Assembly: GCA_902479835.1 (NCBI GenBank)
Contig: CABSQC010000026.1
Span: forward strand, 1-9,071
Direction: 5' to 3'
DNA from: an uncultured Streptococcus sp.
GTDB lineage: Bacteria > Bacillota > Bacilli > Lactobacillales > Streptococcaceae
Length of the DNA stretch: 9,071 bases
Notes under the pieces: generated by a model
The model's input: only the letters and a program-made list of their open reading frames with translations
What the model was told of the DNA's origin: nothing
The model's database searches: none
Made by a program: the position numbers and the translations under genes
In this document: one piece after another, positions 5,931 through 9,071 of the stretch
Position numbering within the stretch: the first letter of the stretch is position 1
Layout of the letters: the number at the start of each line of letters is the position of its first letter

Positions 5931-7424
5931 TTGACTGATAAATCACAAGACAGTGAGAAGTTATTAAGCTTCAAAGAGCAGATCCTCAGAGACTTAGAAG
6001 AGGCAAATGAGCAACTTCTAAAGATCGAAAAAGAGTATGATCTACCTGATCGAAGCATTGAAACCCCTTCTTCACTGAAAGAGGAGGAAGAAGCAACACC
6101 ACCTCCAAAAGAAGAAGCTGTTGTGGCTTCCACAGAAATACCCGTGGAGCCAGAAAAGGCGACTCCTGCTGTAGAAGAAAAGAGTGAGTTCACAAAGCCT
6201 GCTCCAAAAGAACCAAGTCAGGAACCGGTAGAGGAAAGCTTATCGCGCTCTTCTCGTAACCAGCGCCAACAAAAACAAAAGAAACAAAATAAAATCGCTA
6301 AGCGAATTGTGCGGACAGTGGTCAGCCTTTTGCTGATTGTGATCGTGGCTACAGGGATCTTTGCAGCGACCTATATCCATTCAGCTGTCAAGCCAATGGA
6401 TAAAAATGCAACAGAATTCGTGACGGTTGAGATTCCAGCGGGTTCAAGTAATCGTGAGATTGGCGCGATCCTTGAGAAAAAAGGACTCGTGAAAAATGGT
6501 CAGTTCTTTAACTACTATACCAAGTTCAAGAACTATAGCAATTTTAAATCCGGTTATTTCAACCTTCAAAAGAGCATGGATTTAGAAACCATCATCCAAA
6601 AACTGCAGGAAGAGGGGACCAAAACTCCTCAGGCTCCAGTTCTTGGAAAGGTGACGATTCCAGAAGGCTATACCATTGATCAGATTGCGACGGCTATCAC
6701 AGCAGATGTCTCTAGTAAGAAGGCAGGAAAGACTCCATTTAAGAAAGAAGATTTCTTGAAGGCTGTCCAAGATGATGCCTTTATTGAGAAGATGGTGGCC
6801 AAATATCCTAAGCTCTTGGCTAACCTGCCAAGTAAAGATTCTGGTGTTCGCTACCGTTTAGAAGGTTATCTCTTCCCAGCAACTTATAACTATGGGAAAG
6901 ATACCACAGTGAAAGAAATGATCGATCAGATGCTGGCGGCCATGGATCAAAACTTAACCCCGTATTATGAAACACTTGAGAGTAAGAACATCAATGTAAA
7001 TGAAGTATTGACCCTTGCTTCCTTGGTTGAAAAAGAAGGGGCGACGGATCAAGACCGCAAAGACATCGCAAGTGTCTTCTATAACCGCCTGAACCAAGAC
7101 ATGCCTTTGCAAAGTAATATTGCAATTCTTTATGCCGAAGGAAAGCTTGGTCAAAAGACGACCTTGAAAGAAGATGCAACGATCGATACAGAGCTGGATT
7201 CACCTTATAATATTTATAAGAATACCGGCTTGATGCCTGGCCCAGTGGATAACCCTGGAGTCTCAGCGATCGAAGCGGCGGTGAACCCAAGTAAGACCGA
7301 TTACTTGTATTTTGTCGCAAATGTCGAAAATGGTGAAGTCTTCTTCGCTAAGACATACGAAGAACACAATAAAAATGTAGAAGAACACGTCAATAGTAAA
7401 TTGACACAAGCAAGTTCAAACTAG
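5931..7424 (+). CDS. mltG: Endolytic peptidoglycan transglycosylase MltG (YceG-like)
   Basis: MltG is a membrane-anchored lytic transglycosylase that cleaves nascent glycan strands; in pneumococcus it acts with the peripheral (elongation) synthesis machinery. With the TTG start the protein is 497 residues; the two upstream ATGs would add seven or six. Residues 1-100 are a Glu/Pro-rich cytoplasmic tail, beginning with a conserved-looking LSFKEQILRDLEE. A strongly basic stretch (~105-127, rich in Gln, Lys and Arg) and one membrane helix (~128-149, VVSLLLIVIVATGIFAA) follow. Outside the membrane are a LysM-like segment (VTVEIPAGSSNREI, ~164-177), TIPEGYTIDQIA (~242-253) and the catalytic domain: LEGYLFPATY (310-319), ASLVEKEG with the catalytic Glu at 367, YNRLNQDMPLQSN (384-396) and GLMPGPVDNPG (433-443). 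All expected motifs are present. The cytoplasmic tail seems shorter than in pneumococcus (about 550 residues in total, from memory). It has its own likely promoter and a hairpin directly after the stop. Confidence 0.96.
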   Translation: MTDKSQDSEKLLSFKEQILRDLEEANEQLLKIEKEYDLPDRSIETPSSLKEEEEATPPPKEEAVVASTEIPVEPEKATPAVEEKSEFTKPAPKEPSQEPVEESLSRSSRNQRQQKQKKQNKIAKRIVRTVVSLLLIVIVATGIFAATYIHSAVKPMDKNATEFVTVEIPAGSSNREIGAILEKKGLVKNGQFFNYYTKFKNYSNFKSGYFNLQKSMDLETIIQKLQEEGTKTPQAPVLGKVTIPEGYTIDQIATAITADVSSKKAGKTPFKKEDFLKAVQDDAFIEKMVAKYPKLLANLPSKDSGVRYRLEGYLFPATYNYGKDTTVKEMIDQMLAAMDQNLTPYYETLESKNINVNEVLTLASLVEKEGATDQDRKDIASVFYNRLNQDMPLQSNIAILYAEGKLGQKTTLKEDATIDTELDSPYNIYKNTGLMPGPVDNPGVSAIEAAVNPSKTDYLYFVANVENGEVFFAKTYEEHNKNVEEHVNSKLTQASSN

Positions 7425-7454
7425 AAAAAGCATGTGGCGCGTCCACAGCTTTTT
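7425..7454 (+). terminator. Hairpin terminator between mltG and greA
   Basis: AAAAAGC (7425-7431) pairs with GCTTTTT (7448-7454), and TGTGG (7433-7437) with CCACA (7443-7447), leaving one bulged A (7432) and the loop CGCGT: 12 pairs in all. It begins on the base after the mltG stop. The T-run sits inside the stem and continues only as CATTC, so it may let some transcripts through to greA. The A/T symmetry would also allow it to act on the other strand. Confidence 0.75.
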
Positions 7455-7481
7455 CATTCAAATAATAGAAAGAGAAGAATA

Positions 7482-7964
7482 ATGGCAGAAAAAACATACC
7501 CAATGACCCTAGCAGAAAAAGAAAAATTAGAACTAGAATTAGAAGAATTGAAATTGGTCCGTCGACCTGAAGTCGTAGAAAGGATCAAGATCGCTCGCTC
7601 ATACGGTGACCTCTCAGAAAACTCTGAGTACGAAGCAGCAAAAGATGAACAAGCTTTTGTGGAAGGTCAAATCTCTAGTTTGGAAACAAAAATCCGTTAT
7701 GCGGAAATCGTCGATAGTGACGCTGTTGCTGTAGACGAAGTAGCGATCGGAAAAACCGTTACAGTCCAAGAAGTTGGCGAAACAGATGAAGAAGTATACA
7801 GCATCGTCGGTTCAGCGGGGGCGGATGCCTTTGCAGGGAAGATCTCGAACGAAAGCCCAATCGGTCACGCATTGATTGGTAAAAAAACAGGTGATGTGGT
7901 CACTGTTGAAACACCAGCTGGAAGCTACCAAGTGAAAATTTTGAACGTAGAAAAAACAGCGTAA
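7482..7964 (+). CDS. greA: Transcription elongation factor GreA
   Basis: GreA binds the secondary channel of RNA polymerase and stimulates cleavage of backtracked RNA, restarting stalled complexes. The 160-residue length is exactly that of the family. Residues 8-75 form the antiparallel coiled coil (Glu/Leu/Lys-rich [17 protein letters not shown] region), with the tip GDLSENSEY (42-50); acidic Asp43 and Glu46 correspond to the Mg-coordinating Asp41 and Glu44 of E. coli GreA. The rest is the FKBP-like C-terminal domain, with [10 protein letters not shown] and the closing [14 protein letters not shown] segment typical of GreA. ATG 7482 is the start; an in-frame GTG at 7434 would begin inside the mltG terminator hairpin and add residues unlike GreA. 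The ribosome site is weak (AGAGAAG, 7471-7477). I see no good promoter in the 57-base gap, so readthrough from mltG or a promoter inside mltG may supply it. A strong terminator follows. Confidence 0.97.
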   Translation: MAEKTYPMTLAEKEKLELELEELKLVRRPEVVERIKIARSYGDLSENSEYEAAKDEQAFVEGQISSLETKIRYAEIVDSDAVAVDEVAIGKTVTVQEVGETDEEVYSIVGSAGADAFAGKISNESPIGHALIGKKTGDVVTVETPAGSYQVKILNVEKTA

Positions 7965-7974
7965 ATATAAAAAG

Positions 7975-8002
7975 CAGGCTCTCCTAGAGGGTCTGTTTTT
8001 TT
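7975..8002 (+). terminator. Intrinsic terminator of greA
   Basis: CAGGCTCTC (7975-7983) pairs with GAGGGTCTG (7987-7995) through nine pairs, two of them G-U, around a CTA loop. Seven T follow (7996-8002), and an A-run (7969-7973) precedes it. It lies ten bases after the greA stop. Confidence 0.9.
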
Positions 8003-8040
8003 GTGCTCTTAATCCCCTTGCGAGAGTGAAAATTCTTCCT

Positions 8041-8054
8041 TGACTGACTGACTG
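8041..8054. repeat. Short TGAC tandem repeat in the convergent gap
   Basis: TGACTGACTGACTG is three and a half copies of a tetranucleotide lying between the greA and yidC terminators. No gene or promoter is associated with it. The 7965-8122 gap otherwise holds only the two terminators. Confidence 0.6.
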
Positions 8055-8064
8055 GTATCAAAAA

Positions 8065-8091
8065 AGCACTTGAACCTAAGGTTCAAGTGCT
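8065..8091 (-). terminator. Intrinsic terminator of yidC
   Basis: AGCACTTGAACC (8065-8076) and GGTTCAAGTGCT (8080-8091) form a perfect 12-pair stem with a three-base loop. Read on the minus strand the stem is followed by TTTTTG (8064-8059), a proper U-tract, about 31 bases after the yidC stop. On the plus strand it is followed by GCTTTATTT, so it may also back up the greA terminator. Confidence 0.9.
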
Positions 8092-8122
8092 GCTTTATTT
8101 CGCTAGAATTTAGTAGTTTGTA

Positions 8123-9040
8123 CTACTTTCTGTTGCGTTGTTTTCCTGCATTGCGGTTGTTTTTTGGTTTGTGTTGGATTTGTGTCGTCGCAGTTGGTGT
8201 GACATCTTTTTTCACGCGGTGACTAGTCGCTTTTGGAGGATTGTTTTTGTATTCCTCAGCGACCCGTTTGCGAAGATTTGGACGAATCAAGTAGTTGATG
8301 ACAAATTGTTGGATAATTTGGATCACACCACCGACTACCCAGTAAAGAGTCACTCCGGCTGAAGAGATCAATGAGAAGACACCAATCATAATCGGACTCA
8401 TCAGTGATGCTTTGCGCATGCTTTCCTTTTGGGTTTCATCTTCAATCCCATGAAGAGAGAGCATACTTTGGATATAGTAGAGAACCGCTACGATAGCTGT
8501 CAAGAGCAAGCTTGGTTTTCCAAGAGCAATACCAAGGAAACTACTTTCTGCTACCCCTTTAGTATGTTGGGCAGCAAAGAAGAGGGCAGAGAAGAATGGC
8601 ATTTGGATCAAGAGTGGCAAACACCCAACTCCACCAAACATGCTGACCCCATTTTCACGTTGAGCAGCCATTAATTCTTGTTGCGCCAATAGCTTTTCTT
8701 CTTGTGTGCTAGCGTTCTTCATGCGCTCTTGGATTGGCCCAAGGATAGGTTTTAAGTAGTTCATCTTTTCAGATTGGTAGGTTGCCTTCCATGATTGGTA
8801 CAAACCAAGTGGCAAGATGATTAACCGCACGATCAAGGTGACGATAATAATCCCGATCCCAAAGCCCAAGCCAAGGTTGTTGGCAAAGAATTTGATGGCT
8901 TCGCCCATCGGACGACCAAGAAGATTCCAGATCAATCCAGTCGGATTTCCAGTTTTCCGATCGACACTCACGCATCCTGATAAGAAGACAAGCGAAGCTA
9001 GTCCCATCGATGCAAGTAATGCAAGTTTATTTTTTTTCAC
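8123..9040 (-). CDS. yidC: Membrane protein insertase YidC/OxaA, lipoprotein type, probably the YidC2 paralogue
   Basis: YidC inserts and folds membrane proteins, alone or with the Sec translocon and SRP pathway. The 305-residue protein starts at GTG (9038-9040) with AAGGA seven bases upstream. Residues 1-22 are a lipoprotein signal with lipobox LSGC (Cys23 lipidated). Five membrane segments follow at about 58-80, 138-158, 176-194, 212-227 and 229-250. Arg72 in TLIVRLIILPL matches the essential groove Arg of Bacillus-type YidC. The cytoplasmic loop ~85-130 (MNYLKPILGPIQERMK) is the usual hairpin. The tail from ~252 is strongly basic (IRPNLRKRV, HRVKKD, NRNAGKQRNRK), as in streptococcal YidC2, whose tail is thought to contact ribosomes. 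It is not next to rnpA and jag, where the other paralogue normally lies, which supports the YidC2 assignment. It converges on greA; its promoter is mostly or wholly right of the window. Confidence 0.95.
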   Translation of the reverse strand: MKKNKLALLASMGLASLVFLSGCVSVDRKTGNPTGLIWNLLGRPMGEAIKFFANNLGLGFGIGIIIVTLIVRLIILPLGLYQSWKATYQSEKMNYLKPILGPIQERMKNASTQEEKLLAQQELMAAQRENGVSMFGGVGCLPLLIQMPFFSALFFAAQHTKGVAESSFLGIALGKPSLLLTAIVAVLYYIQSMLSLHGIEDETQKESMRKASLMSPIMIGVFSLISSAGVTLYWVVGGVIQIIQQFVINYLIRPNLRKRVAEEYKNNPPKATSHRVKKDVTPTATTQIQHKPKNNRNAGKQRNRK

Positions 9041-9047
9041 AAATAGT

Positions 9048-9052
9048 TCCTT
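9048..9052 (-). promoter_or_regulatory. Ribosome binding site fixing the GTG start of yidC
   Basis: Read on the minus strand, AAGGA lies seven bases before GTG 9038-9040. The protein starting there begins MKKNKLALLAS, a normal lipoprotein signal, so the GTG start is well supported. Confidence 0.75.
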
Positions 9053-9071
9053 CTTTTTTTTAATGTTACCT

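Noticed and set aside
6991..7320. 109-residue minus-strand open frame inside mltG
   Set aside because: It is antisense to the conserved MltG catalytic domain, has no ribosome site or recognisable domain, and reflects codon bias of the real gene.
7401..7427. TTGACA plus TAGAAA as a greA promoter
   Set aside because: The spacer is 15 bases and the -10 is poor, and the start would fall within the hairpin; not strong enough to list as a feature.
7434..7481. GTG 7434 as the start of GreA, adding 16 residues
   Set aside because: It lies inside the mltG terminator hairpin, has no ribosome site, and the extension does not look like GreA; ATG 7482 gives the standard 160 residues.
8112..8129. AGTAG...CTACT inverted repeat at the yidC stop codon
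   Set aside because: Only five pairs with no U-tract; the perfect hairpin at 8065-8091 explains termination.
8138..8674. Plus-strand open frames opposite yidC
   Set aside because: They are short, unlike any known protein, and lie antisense to conserved YidC membrane segments.

Overview
The window looks like core chromosome of a low-GC Gram-positive coccus, almost certainly Streptococcus and probably an oral (viridans) species. The evidence is the gene order SNF2 helicase - small disordered protein - murC - two GNAT acetyltransferases - mltG - greA, the protein sequences (short streptococcal MurC, 160-residue GreA, lipoprotein-type YidC with a basic tail), and moderately AT-rich DNA with strong AGGAGG-type ribosome binding sites. 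I cannot name the species from sequence alone. No mobile element, CRISPR array, tRNA, rRNA or prophage gene is visible.

Layout. Seven genes read rightward and one leftward. Bases 1-2768 hold the 3' nine-tenths of a SNF2-family ATPase whose start lies left of the window. A near-consensus promoter (2770-2797) follows its stop at once. It should serve a 216-residue uncharacterised, probably disordered protein (2824-3474) and murC (3484-4818). A perfect 12-bp hairpin (4826-4857) closes that unit. Two unrelated GNAT acetyltransferase genes follow (4900-5316 and 5326-5838), tightly coupled and with no clear promoter of their own. Next come a promoter (5871-5899), mltG (5931-7424, probably starting at TTG), a hairpin terminator (7425-7454), greA (7482-7964) and a strong terminator (7975-8002). 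In the convergent gap (7965-8122) a second perfect hairpin (8065-8091) ends the leftward gene yidC (8123-9040, GTG start). No gap between genes exceeds about 160 bases.

How the genes relate. MurC makes UDP-MurNAc-L-Ala in the cytoplasm, and MltG cuts nascent glycan strands at the membrane, so the region touches both ends of peptidoglycan synthesis. GreA rescues backtracked RNA polymerase, YidC inserts membrane proteins, and the SNF2 ATPase probably remodels a nucleic-acid complex. These look like housekeeping genes held together by conserved order rather than one dedicated pathway. The least explained parts are the disordered protein between the SNF2 gene and murC, the possible five-codon leader ORF before the first acetyltransferase, and the acetyltransferase pair. 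I found no convincing new defence, mobile or RNA-based system; the findings below are modest leads.
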